From NCBI GenBank assembly GCA_012064415.1, contig SSNU01000075.1, forward strand, positions 618,148-682,147: a DNA stretch of 64,000 nucleotides, given 5' to 3'. Below, piece after piece: positions 1 to 12,610 of the stretch. The position numbers and the translations under genes were made by a program. Numbering within the stretch: position 1 is the first letter of the stretch; each line of letters begins with the position of its first letter. The DNA comes from Gyrodactylus bullatarudis (lineage: Eukaryota; Platyhelminthes; Monogenea; Gyrodactylidea; Gyrodactylidae). The notes under the pieces were generated by a model that was given only the letters and a program-made list of their open reading frames with translations, did no database searches and was not told the origin of the DNA.

Positions 1-252
1 GATAGATTGAAATCTGTACAATATATATTTAAGACGAAGAGGATCTAGAAGAAGATCCTAGAGAGATTGTCAAAAGAGATAATGGATACATTTATCTTCA
101 ATGTGATAATGGCATTGATAGAGGGTATATTCTGGATAAGTATCAGTTGTTTTAGTGTTGTTTGTTGAAAGAGCAATACAATAATTATATATGATAAACC
201 TAATAAACGCTATTTTTGGTTGTTTAAATTGTGTGAGAGAGATGATGAGAGA

Positions 253-3200
253 TCAGTTCTTTGATTTCTTAGACATTGTAAGGAATCTGCTGACACCCCC
301 CTTCGTTGCTCCACTATCCTTTTGTTCACTGGGAAGAGTCTGAGTTCTTGTTACTTTGGGAGGAGCAGATTCTCGAGATTGAGACTTTGGTGTAAGAGAT
401 TGTTGTTTAGCAACACCATTAATTGCTCCAACCCAAGCGAGCATAGCTTGTTCTGATTCAGCTTGGTAGAGTATTTGACCTTGATTGCGCAATTTGAGGC
501 GGAAGACAAAGTTGCGCTTATTGTAGTCAGTAGCTGGAGCGGCAATACATCCAGACACGTTCAAGGGACTTTCGTTCTTAAGATAAGATTGTGGATGACT
601 TTTAAATACAGCTTCAGATTCGTAAGCGGATAAAGTGCAAAGATCCTTGTTGAGAACAGTGTAAGCAGTATGCCATGATCTATTAGAAGCTTTCTTGTTC
701 TGACTTTCCCATTCTTTTTTGCGGACAAGAATACCAAATCTGTCAGATGGAATGGCTTGGCCATCAATACTGTCACGTGGTTTTTGAGAACCAGTGGTAA
801 TTCGTTTTGGTGTACCGACTGGAGTTTGTGAAGAGACACCTTGAGCGTAGCTTGATGTGGCAACATTCTCTGGAACTGGTGTTGAGGGCACTTGAATTGG
901 AATGAATTCTTTGACAGCCTCAGCAATTTTCTTTTGTTTCTCCCGCTTTCTCAGAGCTTCAGATTCTGGTGTTCTTTCGCGAGCTTTCAATTCAAGCTGA
1001 AAATGAATTTCATGATGATTTGTATATTAAAATTATTACTTAATTAATACTTACAGTTGTTAGCTTTTTAAGAGCTTCAAATCTCTCTTCTTGAGTAGCT
1101 GCAGCTCTTTCGAAAGCAAGATGCTTCTTAAGAAGAGCCAATGTTTCATCCAAACTTTCCCCTAGATCTTGACTATTAAGATAAGGTTCTTGGGCATATA
1201 GCCATGCCTCAGCAACTGCTGCTTCTCTAGCAAATTGATAGACTTCAAGCATAAGTTGAAGAGTTTCAGATCGATCAGTCCATTCGTCGAACATGTGAAT
1301 ACGTTCAGTGACAAGATCAATACAGTTTTCACGAACTTCTTCCATTTTGGGATGTCTACGGTTAATAAGAGTTCTGCCCAAGCTGAGACAAACACTGAAA
1401 TTTTCTTCACGAGCATCAATTTCAGCTTTAAGGCTACGATGATTATTCATGAGCAATTCAACACCAGAAACATCTCTAGGCCGTTCTTTAGCAGCCATTT
1501 CAGCACGCATCTGATCCATCCAACTTCTGAGTTTGCGATACATTGCAAAGAATCTGTGAATGTCACTGGCATTATGGAGTTGGCTTTTTCTTTGTTCACA
1601 GCATGATTGAAGTTGGCGCCAAGCACTGAGGACCTCTTCACAGCGATCGCATATTAGACGTTCACGCTCATTAGCATAACTTGGTAGGAGAATGTTTGCT
1701 TGATTTTTAACTTCATCGACTTGTTTACCCAATCTCTCGAGTTGACTTTCAAAAGCAGCGTGCTTACGTTGAAGACCAGCAACAGCCTTTGCATCTTTAC
1801 CAATATCTTCAGGGATGCACCCTTTCTTCTCATTAATACGATCAAGAACATCTTGACATTCACAAAGGAATTTATGGAGATCCCATGCTGTCTTGAGAAG
1901 TTGAATACGTGTTTCAATGAGCTCCAAGAGATCAGCCCAGGATTCATTGATTCGATCTTTGCATTCAGCAATCTCAGCGGCTTCAGCGTGACCTTGATCG
2001 ATGAGAGCATTGCAGAGTTCATTGGCTGAGGCAACTCTCTGTTTGCCAAGTTCATTGGTTTCACGAGCAAACTCGGCAAACCTATCACGAAGGACGCAAT
2101 TGTGTTCATAATCTGTTCCTGATTCATGATTACTGGCAAGTTGAGTTCTTTCGGCGATCCATGCCTAAATGATAAAAATCAAAATTTATTTTTTACAAAT
2201 TTTCAAAAATTGATTTTAACATACTTCAAGATCCATAATTTCTTTGAGAAGATTGTACAATTTAGTAAGTTCTTCAAGGCGGTTCTTCTTTTCAAGGCAC
2301 AAGTCAGTTAATCCAGCATACATTTTATCAACTCTGGCTTGCTTGTTAGCGACAGCATCTGATTCTGGATGATTAGATTCAATCATAGCACGACTTCTTT
2401 CTCCAAGTAGTTTGATTTCTTCACCATACTTTTCAATAACACGTCGAATTTGTTCGTGTTTCTTAGTGGCATTTGAAACCGATTGCTCATCCTTAGTGCG
2501 TTCTTCGCCCATAAGATAGAGCTCTTGTTCGCCCATCCAGGCTTCTGCTTCACTGGCATCAAATAGATATTTTTGTGCGACTTCATTCTTTTCCAGGTTG
2601 TTTTGCTTATCATTCACGGATTTTTTGAGTTTATCCCAATCTTCCCACAAGGCATCGATAGCAGACCTGAATTTAGCACTTTGAGGATGACCCTCTTGGA
2701 TCATCTCTTCTCCGACTTTGCAGACAGAATCAATTCTTGGTTCATGATTTTCAACTTCCTTTGCCAACATTTTGTGACGGCGTTGAAGCTGTTGAGCACC
2801 CAAGAGAGATGGTGCAGACATAGAACTAGGATCGCTAACAATGGCTAGTTTATCACCAATCCAATCACGTTCATCATCAACATCTCTAAGGAACTGTCGA
2901 ACTCTTTTTTGCTTAAGAAGCTTATCCCTTTTAATAGTGAGAGGAGCTTCCAATTCTGTGAGTTTGAAGCGGACTTCTTGGTGAACTTGTTCAAATTCTT
3001 CTCGTCTTTCAGGATATTGTTCCTTCAGTTTTTCAGCATGCATTTGCATATCTTGAAGTAAACGTCTCTTGGTGGCTAATTCTTGATCCTTCTTATTCTG
3101 TTCTTTCATTTGTTCATTGATTTCAACAAGGCCGATTTCTTCAGTAACCTCTTCAGTTGTAGTGACAATTTGACTTTTAACTTCGGTGATCCATGTCATC

Positions 3201-6200
3201 ATAGACTTGGCTGTTTCATCAAACAAGGTTTCACGGTTAGCATCTGCCATCTTGGCACTTTTATCGATAGTTTGCTGGTTAAGATCATTCCATTGTTTTT
3301 GAAGTTTTTCAAGACGTGGTTTCACTTGTTCAGAGAGGTGTGGATGATCTCTCATGGTGTCTTCAGCTTGTTTAACAACATGATCAAGTTTATCTTTGTT
3401 AGCCTCGAGTTCTCCTTCGAAAGCTTTGAATCTGCTGTACATAGCTGCAATATTCTTCTTCTCTTTCTGTGGAACTTCTGAAGCAACCAAGGATTTTTCA
3501 GCAATCCATTCTTCAACCTGTTCAGAGATGAAAAAAATTATCAAGATTCAATTTTAAAATAATTTAATACTCACATCATCAATTTCTTGATACAATTCTT
3601 GAAGTTTGAGTTGTTGATTCAATTGGTCTTTACGCTCGTTAGCCTTCTTTTGTAGTTCCTCGCGTTTATTTTTAATTGCTTCACACTTGGCTCGAATCTT
3701 TTCATTCAAGAAGTTATTTTTAGGCAAGTTCATTCCATTATTGAGAACATTGTTGACACGATCTTCATGGAAACCAGAAGTGAAATTCTCAAAGTTTCTC
3801 AGCAACTCTTGAGCGACATCATGAGAGTTCTGAAAGATAAACAATAATGGATGAGTAAATCAATACAAGAACCAGACTAGTATGAAATTATTCATGCTTG
3901 AAAAATCTAATCGAAGGATTTGATCAAAATAAGATGATGATTTGATTGAACAACATAATTTACAAAATTATTTCTTTTGAATCAATATTTAATGAGATTG
4001 AAACATCAAGATCAATATTCATTGATATTACTTTGCTACTAATTTTCGAAAATTCGGGAACTTCAGGGGAAACCAATGATGATTTTACACATTGGATTGA
4101 TGAAATCTATATTGTAATAAAAATGATAAAGAAATTACGACTACTAGAAAAAATTGAATGTTAAAATTTCTTAAAAATAGAATATCCGAATTTGAGATAA
4201 AATTCAAGAAATACTTACAGGAACGTCTTCTTTGGATAGATAATTTTCTTGCTTGCTAAACATGACATCGATTTGGTTAGCATCACGGAAGAATGCCTGA
4301 TTAGAATGAAAGAGAAAATTAGGAATAATTTAAAAGTTTCAATCATTATTTCTTACTTGTGCTTCAGCAGCTTGCTTAAGAAGAATCATTCTATCGTCAT
4401 ACATCTTTTGTAGAGTATCCCAATCTTCTTCCATACCATTTAGACGTTGTGATAAAAATACGTATTGTGCGTCTGTTTGACCATCGGTAACCTTTCTACC
4501 ATAACTCATGAGATCATTGAAATCTTTACCATATGCACCAATTTCAGTTTTAAGATGTTCAAAGTCTTGAATTTTCTTTTCAGTTTCTTGAAGAGTTTGT
4601 GGAACATCCTCTGAAGCAATGGTTGTTTTCATCTTCTTGAGCCACAATTGGAAGTGGTCCAAGTTCAAAAGGAACTTTTGGAGTTCACTAGAATCATTAA
4701 GACGATCGTCACGTTCTTTGAGCATTTCATTGAGAGATTCCCAGAGTTTATGAAGTTTCTTACGCTCTTCCTTTATGACAGCAACAGCTTCAGGTTTCTC
4801 TGAGGAGAGATTATCTGCTTCTTTATCCATGTGATCAAGTTTAGCTTGAATGGCTTGTAGATCACGCTGGAGTCCACCGAGTCGTCTTTGAAGTTGCATT
4901 ATACCTTCAAGATCATTGCCCAATTCATCAGTAGATTCAACAAGTTTTGCTTTTTCTTGAATCCAGTTTCCTGTTTCAGTAGATTCTGTAAGGAATTGAT
5001 TGTACCTGTAAGCAACATCAATGGCTTTCTTCTTCTTGGTGACGAGATCAGTGAGATCATTCCATGTTGTATTGAGACTATCTTGTTGATATTGGATTTT
5101 TCCTGAGTCGGGATGTTCAACTTTGACAGCAGATTCGGATAGTTTGTTGACGGAGCTAACTTTTTCAGCATTTGTCCTCATTTCTTTCTCAAAGCAATCA
5201 AATCTATGTCTGACAACTTCAAGTTCGCTTAGATCCTCACCAGGAACCAAGGTTGAGATCAACTTCTCTTTTTCAGTAACCCAGGTTCGAACAGTGTCTG
5301 ACTCATCAAATAATTTGTACATGTCAATTGCGTTCTTGAGACGGTCTTCACGTTTGATTGCATTTTCATTAACCTTTTTGTAGTGTTCATTAAGTTTTTG
5401 AAGACGAACATTGAGTACATTAGCATTGGATTCAGGATAATCAGCAACTTTAGCTCCGGTGGCATTCAATTGTTGAATGTTCTCCTTAACATTATTTAGA
5501 TTCTGAAGAGTTTCTTGGTTGTTCTTGATTAGGGATTGTGTTACAGAAAGTTTAGTGCCAACATCATCATTTTTGACAACACGATCAATTTCATTAAGAA
5601 GAGCATCACAGTCATCACAATCGGCCATGAGTTGGTAAAACTCCTGGGATTCCTTGAGGCGTTGCTTTCGTTCTGCTATGAGATCAACCAATTTCTCGCT
5701 CAACTTCTCGACATCTTCATTTTCAATTTTGATATTTGAAGCACCTCTGTTGCCAGCATTAATGAGTTTAACACCTTCATTGATTTGTGCTTTAATTTGG
5801 GATTGTCTTGTCTGACATTCTTCTTCAAGTGCACGGTGTTTACGTTGAAGACGTTCTACAGAGCTGAGATCATGGCCAAGATCAGGGTTAGACATAAGTT
5901 GACTCTTTTCACGAATCCATTCTTTTTCACCTTCCATTTGAGAGAAGAATTCCCACATAATTTTGGCATCAGACAAGATTTTCATTCTCTCTTCAGATAA
6001 AGCGATTAGTTCGAGGTATGCATTCTTAAGATCTTCGCCCTTTTTGGTAATAACTTCAGGTTCAACAGGCTTATACTCTTTAACTTCTGGTGGGAATTCA
6101 CAATTGATAAATACCTGTGCACTTTCAAGAGCTTTATCTTTTCTATTTTCTAGCATACGGATATCAGCTTCAAGTAATCCATGTTTTTGGATAAGATCTT

Positions 6201-7961
6201 CTACTTCCATTAGACTGCGACCAACATCTGGAGACTTTAAGCGAGTTTTAATCTCATCAATCCAATCTTGAATGCAAATATATTCTTGGAAGATTTTCTG
6301 TATTTCAAGACTCAAATTGAGTTTCATACGTCTAAGTCCCATAATTTCAATAAGGTTCTTCCAGTAAGTCAAAACATTGGCTTGTCTTTCTTTAATAGCA
6401 GCAATATCATGGAAATTTTCAACCTCTAGATCATTAGCTACATTGACAACAGCTTTGACACGTTCTTCATATGCATATATATCAGTTTCAATAGCTTCAT
6501 GTTTTTTGGTAGCAGCTTCGACAGCAGCCAAATCACTTCCAAAGTTCTCCTGAGCAACAAGACGTTGATTTTCACTCAACCAAGCTTCTCTCATGCCAGC
6601 CTTTCTGTAGAACCTAAGAGCAAGTTGTTCTAACTTCTCTTGACGAATAAGTTCATCTCTGAGTGCAAGTTCACGTAAATGCTCTTCCTTTTCTAGTAGT
6701 TCCCATGCTCGATTAATGTCAGCAATTAGCTTTCCATCTTCTGGTGTATAAGGTATTTGGTTATTTGCTCTCATTTTGCTTTGAATTGTGAATAAGAGTA
6801 CTTCTAAGGCTCCCTTTTCACTGAATTTCACAGGTTTTTCGACGGTACGATAAGTTTTAAAGCCAGCAAGTTGAGATTGTACTCCGCTGAGAGAATTGGC
6901 AAATGATCTTTCTTTAAGGAGTTCAATTGTTTTACTAATCCATTCGAGAAGATCTGAAGTAATTCTTTCATAATCATGAATGAGTTGAGAGCTTTCTGCA
7001 GCTTGGTCAATGACTTTACCGATACGTTTGCTCTGAACACTTTGAGCCTTTTGATTGTTAAATGCGTGATACAAGGTTGCAACATAGGTGATAATTGATT
7101 TTTCATCAGGTTGTTCAATGTTAACATCCTTGGAGTCTAGGATAGGAGCAACTCCAAGACTATCGTTGGCTGTATTGAAAGCTCTATCAAGATTTTCAAT
7201 TGGGCGATTCTTTTGAAGCTTGGGATAGTCTACAAGATCAGGACGATGTTTGTGGATGAGAGCATTGAAGGCAAGACCATCACGCCAAGAAGTTGTGAAG
7301 TTACGTACATTTACATTGTTGTAGCCAGCTGTTTTCATTTGACACCAAAGCAATAAGGCATCTTTAGCTGATCTAGTCTCACTAGACTGATATTCTTCGA
7401 TCATGATATCCTGGATTTGGAAGCGAAGGATAATGGTCCAAATCAGACCTAAAGTCAATCTAGAGTTTCCATCGACAATATCATGAGGTCCGACATTTGA
7501 GAATTGAACATGCTGTTCAGTAAGGAAGTTTATAGCTTTGTCTACGTTTTCAAGACAATGGATTCTCATTTTTCCACGAGTTGGTTTGGGCAATCTTTCT
7601 CCAGACAGAATTTCTAGTAATTTGAGTAGCATCTTTCCGTCTCTTAAGTCCATATACAAATCTTCTATCTGACATTTGACAAGAGATAAATGAGAATTGA
7701 CCCATTTGGTGAAGGTTTTCTTTTGTACAGCTTCTCTTTCATCTAAAGAAGACGAGAAATTAATAGACAATAGAATTTAAGTAAGTTTATAGCAAATAAA
7801 TAAGTTGACAACTAACCTGCAAGAGCCTTGATACGAGAACGCTCGTATAACTTTGCTGTACTATTACCACTTTCAAAATCATCATCCTCCATTTCATAAT
7901 TTGGAACTGGGTTACTAACAGGATCCCAATGGATGTTCTGATGAAGAGTTTGAATCTCCAT
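253..7961 (-). CDS. beta-Spec: Beta-spectrin (complete, seven exons)
   Basis: Cytoskeletal protein that pairs with alpha-spectrin, binds actin and lines the plasma membrane. Exons on the minus strand: 7817-7961, 4357-7742, 4219-4296, 3575-3829, 2225-3517, 1055-2164, 253-996; every intron is GT-AG, the first phase 1 and the rest phase 0. The joined frame gives 2336 residues, the usual beta-spectrin length. Order seen: short acidic N-terminus, two calponin-homology actin-binding domains (about residues 50-275; FTKWVNSHL, DLRDGKMLLKLLE, then NFTTSWRDGLAFNALIHKHR), a rod of tryptophan-bearing spectrin repeats (about 300-2070) and a PH domain (about 2175-2284; KKEWESQNKKASNRSWH, ending in AWVGAI). 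The start was chosen because exon 1 supplies the conserved YERSRIKALADERE junction. The tail after the PH domain is lysine- and serine-rich. Splicing is inferred from frame and homology; family identity is very secure. Confidence 0.97.
3830..4218 (-). other. Long spectrin intron 3 (389 nt)
   Basis: This intron runs from donor GTAAGT at 4218 to acceptor TTTCAG ending at 3830 and is five to seven times longer than the other spectrin introns. A plus-strand open frame at 3946-4164 lies inside it but has no recognisable domain. I see no transposon end or RNA gene. It interrupts the repeat region just after a 26-codon exon (4219-4296), so alternative inclusion of that small exon would keep the frame (78 nt). 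That is inference from exon length only. Confidence 0.7.
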
Positions 7962-8480
7962 TCTAATATTCCTTCGAGGTTACTTAATAAATGTCGAATG
8001 GGAAGGTTATTTAAAGCTTTCGAATAAAAATCTTATTACGGAAATTGTTTCGTTGGTTAGTACCGCCTATTAATCAATGATAACCATATATATTTGAATA
8101 ACAAGTTAAAACAAATGTTTTGATTAAAGATTTATATTATTATACAAATAATTATTATAAATAAAATAAAATTTTAAAAGTTGGAATTAGATTCAAGATT
8201 TTATAAAAAACGTTTTGAAAATAGCTAATTCGAAACAAAAATCATCAATAAAACAACTAGCACAATATTTTAGATAGTACATTAATTTGAAGTCAATCAG
8301 CGTTATTGATGAGATGATTATTCAATCTTTCCAGAAATTTGCTCTTTCTGAAATTTTAAAGCCTTTCTAAACGTTTCGTCAATCTAATTTTAAATAATTT
8401 TTCCAGTATATACTTTAAAGTAGATCTGTGAAAGTAAATGAAGATAAATCGATTAAAATAAATTATTGCATTTTTCTCAA
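7962..8480. other. Intergenic gap upstream of spectrin
   Basis: This AT-rich spacer separates the spectrin start codon from the 3' end of the GPCR gene, both on the minus strand. It should hold the spectrin promoter and 5' leader. I see no TATA motif I would defend, no second ORF and no repeat end. A leader exon could lie here, but nothing in the sequence shows it. Confidence 0.4.
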
Positions 8481-8486
8481 TTTATT
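8481..8486 (-). promoter_or_regulatory. Probable polyadenylation signal of the GPCR gene
   Basis: AATAAA on the minus strand, about 48 nt past the stop codon of the receptor gene. The spacing and exact hexamer fit a poly(A) signal. In DNA this AT-rich the hexamer also occurs by chance, so support is positional. Confidence 0.5.
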
Positions 8487-8533
8487 ATTAAAATATGATA
8501 AGATCCAAGTTATCTGTTCATAATTTCCAGCAT

Positions 8534-9649
8534 TCATGATGATGTATCATTCAATTTGTTTGGGGAATTATTTGAGTTCCTATCATCCGTAGTGTCCATT
8601 TTTGTTTGATACTTTTGACAGAAATAACAAAAAATTGCCCTAATCTTTATCTTTATCTCGGGCACTGAAGTACTATAAGCAACAATATTACAAACAGAAT
8701 CTAAGTTTATAAAGATTTCTGTGATGAAGTAAAGATTTTCATTGTTCTGAATGTATTTGGTATAAAACTCATCTTTAGAATCGAAAAATTCGTAATACTT
8801 CATCAGAGTTGAAAATATGAAAGTTGGCGTTTCAAACAACGTAAAAATAGCAGCTAAGCAGAGAACTGTATGTGTTGCCTTCTTGTGATGTCTTCGTCTT
8901 ACTGGATTACTGCTGCTCGAAATATTTGTTAGTGATGATGAGCGTGGAGCTATGTAATAAATGATTAATGATGCTGTCACTATAACAAGAATAAATGGTA
9001 AAAAAGTCTGAAAACTGAAATACAGAAAAAACCAAATGTTCAAGGAAGAGTCGAATTGTTTGAACCATAGTCTTTCTCCAGTTTCTGGAATTTCGCACCT
9101 TTCAAACCATTCATAGAAGAATCGTTTGATGTTTAACAAAAATCCGAAAGTAAATAGCATTCCGTATAAAATGAGTATTCTGTTTTTTGAGAAAATCTTT
9201 CTACGTCTTAGCGGCGAGACAATAACTTCAGTCCTTGAAACTGAAATGATAACATTACACCAATTGCGTGTAGATAAAAATGTATCACCAATTACTATGA
9301 TCAACTGGATGATTCTAGCTCGCCAAAAAACATGTTCTCGATTTCCTGGTAAATTATAAAGATTATTCCCTGCCCATGATAGGATGTAATCAATGATGAA
9401 GAAGCCGGTAAAGAATACTTCTGTCATTGAAAGCAATATGAGATTCTGACGCATTACATTCCTATGTTTTTTATCATTCAATAAAACAATAAGACAAAAT
9501 AAATTCAAAATAAATCCAATTGGACAAATCATAAAGGTTAGATAGGTTTTAATCTTCCATGAATTCTCCCCGCAGACCTCATCGTGAATAGAAATGATTC
9601 TGTCGCATGTTGCCAATGATTCATTGAGGTAAAATGTCCCACAGAGCAT
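8534..9649 (-). CDS. Rhodopsin-like GPCR, FMRFamide/neuropeptide-receptor-like
   Basis: Predicted plasma-membrane receptor of 371 residues in one exon. Seven hydrophobic segments are visible: about 35-57, 68-91, 111-136, 155-176, 202-232, 259-284 and 305-327. A glycosylation site (NES) sits at residues 9-11 and the C-terminal tail is polar and Asn/Ser-rich. Class A landmarks are altered. The end of helix 3 reads SVSRTEV instead of D/E-R-Y, helix 7 has NIVAY where NPxxY is usual, and no Cys is seen at the expected start of helix 3. The RNW stretch in helix 3 followed by R-x-x-V-x-x-PL recalls invertebrate FMRFamide-type receptors. The ligand is unknown. It could equally be a divergent chemoreceptor of the same class. 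The reading frame is intact and a poly(A) signal follows. Confidence 0.8.
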   Translation of the reverse strand: MLCGTFYLNESLATCDRIISIHDEVCGENSWKIKTYLTFMICPIGFILNLFCLIVLLNDKKHRNVMRQNLILLSMTEVFFTGFFIIDYILSWAGNNLYNLPGNREHVFWRARIIQLIIVIGDTFLSTRNWCNVIISVSRTEVIVSPLRRRKIFSKNRILILYGMLFTFGFLLNIKRFFYEWFERCEIPETGERLWFKQFDSSLNIWFFLYFSFQTFLPFILVIVTASLIIYYIAPRSSSLTNISSSSNPVRRRHHKKATHTVLCLAAIFTLFETPTFIFSTLMKYYEFFDSKDEFYTKYIQNNENLYFITEIFINLDSVCNIVAYSTSVPEIKIKIRAIFCYFCQKYQTKMDTTDDRNSNNSPNKLNDTSS

Positions 9650-12009
9650 AATTCCATATCCTTTTTAACAGTTATTAGATGGTTAACACTTAGAAATGCA
9701 TCATTGGGAAGTTTATGAAGTTTATTCTTGGGATAATATATTTTCTAAAGTGATGTTCCCATTAGAAATATAGTGTAGAAATAGAAGTAGAATACTAAAT
9801 GCTTGATTCTGATTGGTTCAAATAATTGGTCGAATTGTTTTAGGACTAGCAATGTTAACAATATTACATTGTATTGTTTAGCAACTTTGGCTAAGCAGTT
9901 AAATCCATTCCACCATGATAATTATTTCTTTTTCTCAATGAAAATATTTCCAAGGAAATTTCAGGTGGATAATTTGTTTTAGTCCATATTCTGAAATGTA
10001 GCTTTCTTCCATCTAATCTATTGATCGATGAGCATGAATTAGACTACACTTTTATTATTTTCTTCCTTGAATTTTTCATATTTTTCCATATATAGTTCAA
10101 TACCTGACAAGGTATAAACTATTGATCATTGATAAAATTCTCAATTGACTCAATTTGACTCAACAAGTTTTGATAAAAACAGGGTAAAAGAATATTTCAT
10201 TCTTAGATTTTTTTTCACAAAATATCCCCTGATGTAACCCGGCCATTAATCCTCATGTTTATTGAACATGAATGGCGAAGAAATCGGTTCCAAGTGAATT
10301 TAAAGAAGAAATAGAAGAACCAACCATTCGCCAGTTTAAACGAAAATTCCCGTATTATCCTAATTTTAATAAAAAAGAAAATAAAGTCCAATTTGATCAA
10401 GCATGTTTTTTTGGGTTCTTCCATATAAATATTTAAGTGAAAGAAATTTGAAAATTCAATTCCAGTTCATGTGACAAAAGAAATAATAATTAGGGAAAAT
10501 TTTTCTTTTGATAAGTCTATGATAAACAAGAACACCTTCTCGAATATTTAGTAAATAAAAATAAAAAAATTTTCTACACTAATAAAAAATATTAGAGATA
10601 GATTTTGAAAATTATCAACTTCTAGCCTGGGTCAGAATCTGATTAGATTCTTCAGAAGAATTCGAATAATGTAATTAAAACTTATGGTCAAAAACTTGAA
10701 TAATTATTTGTGTGTTGTGATCCATGAACACAGTTCATTGAACAGGATGAATCATTTGATTTATGATAGAAGCTAAAATATTTTTTCTCTCATCATTTTC
10801 AATATAGTGTAAGCGAAATAAGTTTTATGGATCAATTTTTTATCAAAAGCCTCGAAATCTTCGATGACTACTCCAAAATTTTTATCGATTTCGATGATTT
10901 GTAGCAGTTTGGTGATGATATTTGGGATCAACATTGAACAAAGAATTCGAATTAACTGAAGTTCGTCATTACTGTGGGAAATCGAACCATTTGAATTTTT
11001 CGATTATTTTTTTTTACGAATCATCGAAATCGAATAAATGAACCATGTCGACTGCAGATTGATTTTTCATATAAATTTCAATCTTCGAAAAGAATACATC
11101 AAATAATTAAAGCTAATTGATAAAAAGTTGGGAATCTAATCCTGATCTTGAAAAAACTTCTTTGATCACTCTCCAACTTTCAAATCAATAAAAATTTTCA
11201 GTTCAAAGTTCCAAAAAATAGGATTTTGGCGCCAAATCGATATTTTTTCAGAATTTTCATCTTCAAATGTTAAAAGTGGGCAACATGAGTAGGATTCCAA
11301 AAAATCATTAACAAATTCGAATTCTTGATAACAAAATCGAGATTTCTGTAAGAATCGTAGATTGCCAACTTCATATCAACCACTTTACATCAATCTGATT
11401 TTTTAGCTGATTTCCGTCTATTATTGATGTTTCCTAATGCTTAGCCTATAGTGTATAAATCTGAATCTGTACACTTTAATCTTTCAAATTAGACTGTTCG
11501 TAAACGTAGTTATACTTCATTCATATCCTTTTATAGCCTTTAATATTATAATATAAAGTGATGGGATCAAAATCTCTAATTTTGATTCATCGTTTACAAC
11601 TTCAAGTAAATTAAAAGTGAAAAATTGCATAAAGCTATTCTCGATGAATTTGGGAATCTATAAATTTTACAAAAGTCACACTTATCTGAAGAATTTCTGA
11701 AAGAACCCTCAGTAAGAACTGATTTCGGATTAACCTAATTCATTGATATTAAAGCAGTAAAAATGGTCGAAAAATAGGAAATAGACTTTTCACGTTAATG
11801 AAGTGTTTCCTGAATGTTTTTTTTCGAAACCTTATTGAAAAAGTGAGATTTTTGTAAAAAATAGTAAATTCCCAAGAATAGCTAAAAATTTAGCGATATA
11901 ATAGACGTTAATTTCTTCAGACTGAGTTGGTGCTTAACAACTAGTCTCTCAAAGAAATGTAAATTTATAATTTTTATCTTAATTTTGAACCAAGTAGTTC
12001 TTCTGCATA
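9650..12009. other. Gene-poor stretch with decayed foldback-element pieces
   Basis: No credible gene. About 10860-11390 contains words shared with the foldback elements at 37.0 and 23.5 kb: a segment around 10910-10970 reading GATATTTGGGATCAA then AAAGAATTCGAATT, and an end at 11108 resembling AAAGCTAATTGATAAAAAGTTGGG with a partner near 11370-11385. The rest is AT-rich sequence in which I see nothing else. Confidence 0.5.
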
Positions 12010-12017
12010 GATTGACT

Positions 12018-12118
12018 ATAACGTTGTTCGCTTTATACTTGACCATGTTGTCTTCTGGCTTGTATTGGTCTATCTGTAGAAAAAGAAAGGGGAAAGAAAG
12101 GTGTAGTATTTCTTAAAG
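12018..12118 (+). repeat. Penelope-linked repeat block, copy 1
   Basis: About 100 bp containing ATACTTGACCATGTTGTCTT and the tail GTGTAGTATTTCTTAAAGAA. The same block recurs on the plus strand at 54736-54840, directly before the Penelope-like element. Part of it is inverted at 12530-12612, where it is the 5' part of a Penelope-like coding remnant. It is therefore most simply a piece of the same retroelement family. Confidence 0.55.
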
Positions 12119-12322
12119 AATAAGGATTTTAAAAATTATAGTGATTGTTATAGTAATCAGAATTATTAGAGTAATAACTCTGATACATATAATAAATGTA
12201 ATATAATATTTCGAATAAATTTCGTATTCTTCTTCTGGCGTGAGATTTTTCAAAATACCTAAGATACTTAAAACATTGTGTGTCCAATCAAAACATTAAA
12301 CCAATCAGATTTCTTCTCAGCT

Positions 12323-12610
12323 TTAATCAATCAATTCTAACCAACGATTTCCAATATTTATATCCGTCTTATTACCATTAACAACCTCGTTTAGTTTAAT
12401 CTCTATAGACTCCAAAATCATATTTTTATACTTATTCCTCATGTTTCCGAGACTTTTTACGTTATTAAAATCTATAATATGATATGGATTATCAGCCCAG
12501 TGTTTAGCTAGTGCTGACTTGTCTATCTGTACCTTTTCTATACCTCCTTTCTCTCCCTTTTCTTTTTCTACAGATAGACGAAGCCAGAAGACAACATAGC
12601 CAGGTAGCAA
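12323..12610 (-). pseudogene. C-terminal remnant of a Penelope-like retroelement ORF
   Basis: An open frame of 95 codons on the minus strand. Its second half resembles the end of the GIY-YIG endonuclease of Penelope-like elements: a K-S-A-L-A-K-H-W segment, then H-x-I-D-F-N-N-V-K, then MILESIEIKL, and a final NxGNRWLELI. Such proteins typically end with an ESxxI block and an R-x-W-L-P-like block. The reverse transcriptase and the front of the endonuclease are absent, so this is a fragment. It is not the same subfamily as the copy at 54.9 kb, whose C-terminus differs. Confidence 0.55.

Noticed and set aside
1235..1606. Plus-strand 123-codon open frame
   Set aside because: It lies wholly over a beta-spectrin exon on the other strand, and its composition is the complement of that exon.
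3946..4164. 72-codon frame inside spectrin intron 3
   Set aside because: No domain, no conserved text, and located within a clear GT-AG intron.
7743..7770. Spectrin reading from a Met just upstream of exon 2
   Set aside because: That Met (MSINFSSS) is intronic sequence; the splice to the exon encoding YERSRIKALA restores the conserved N-terminus.
10215..10424. 69-codon minus-strand frame
   Set aside because: Phe/Ile/Lys-rich chance translation of AT-rich DNA with no family resemblance.
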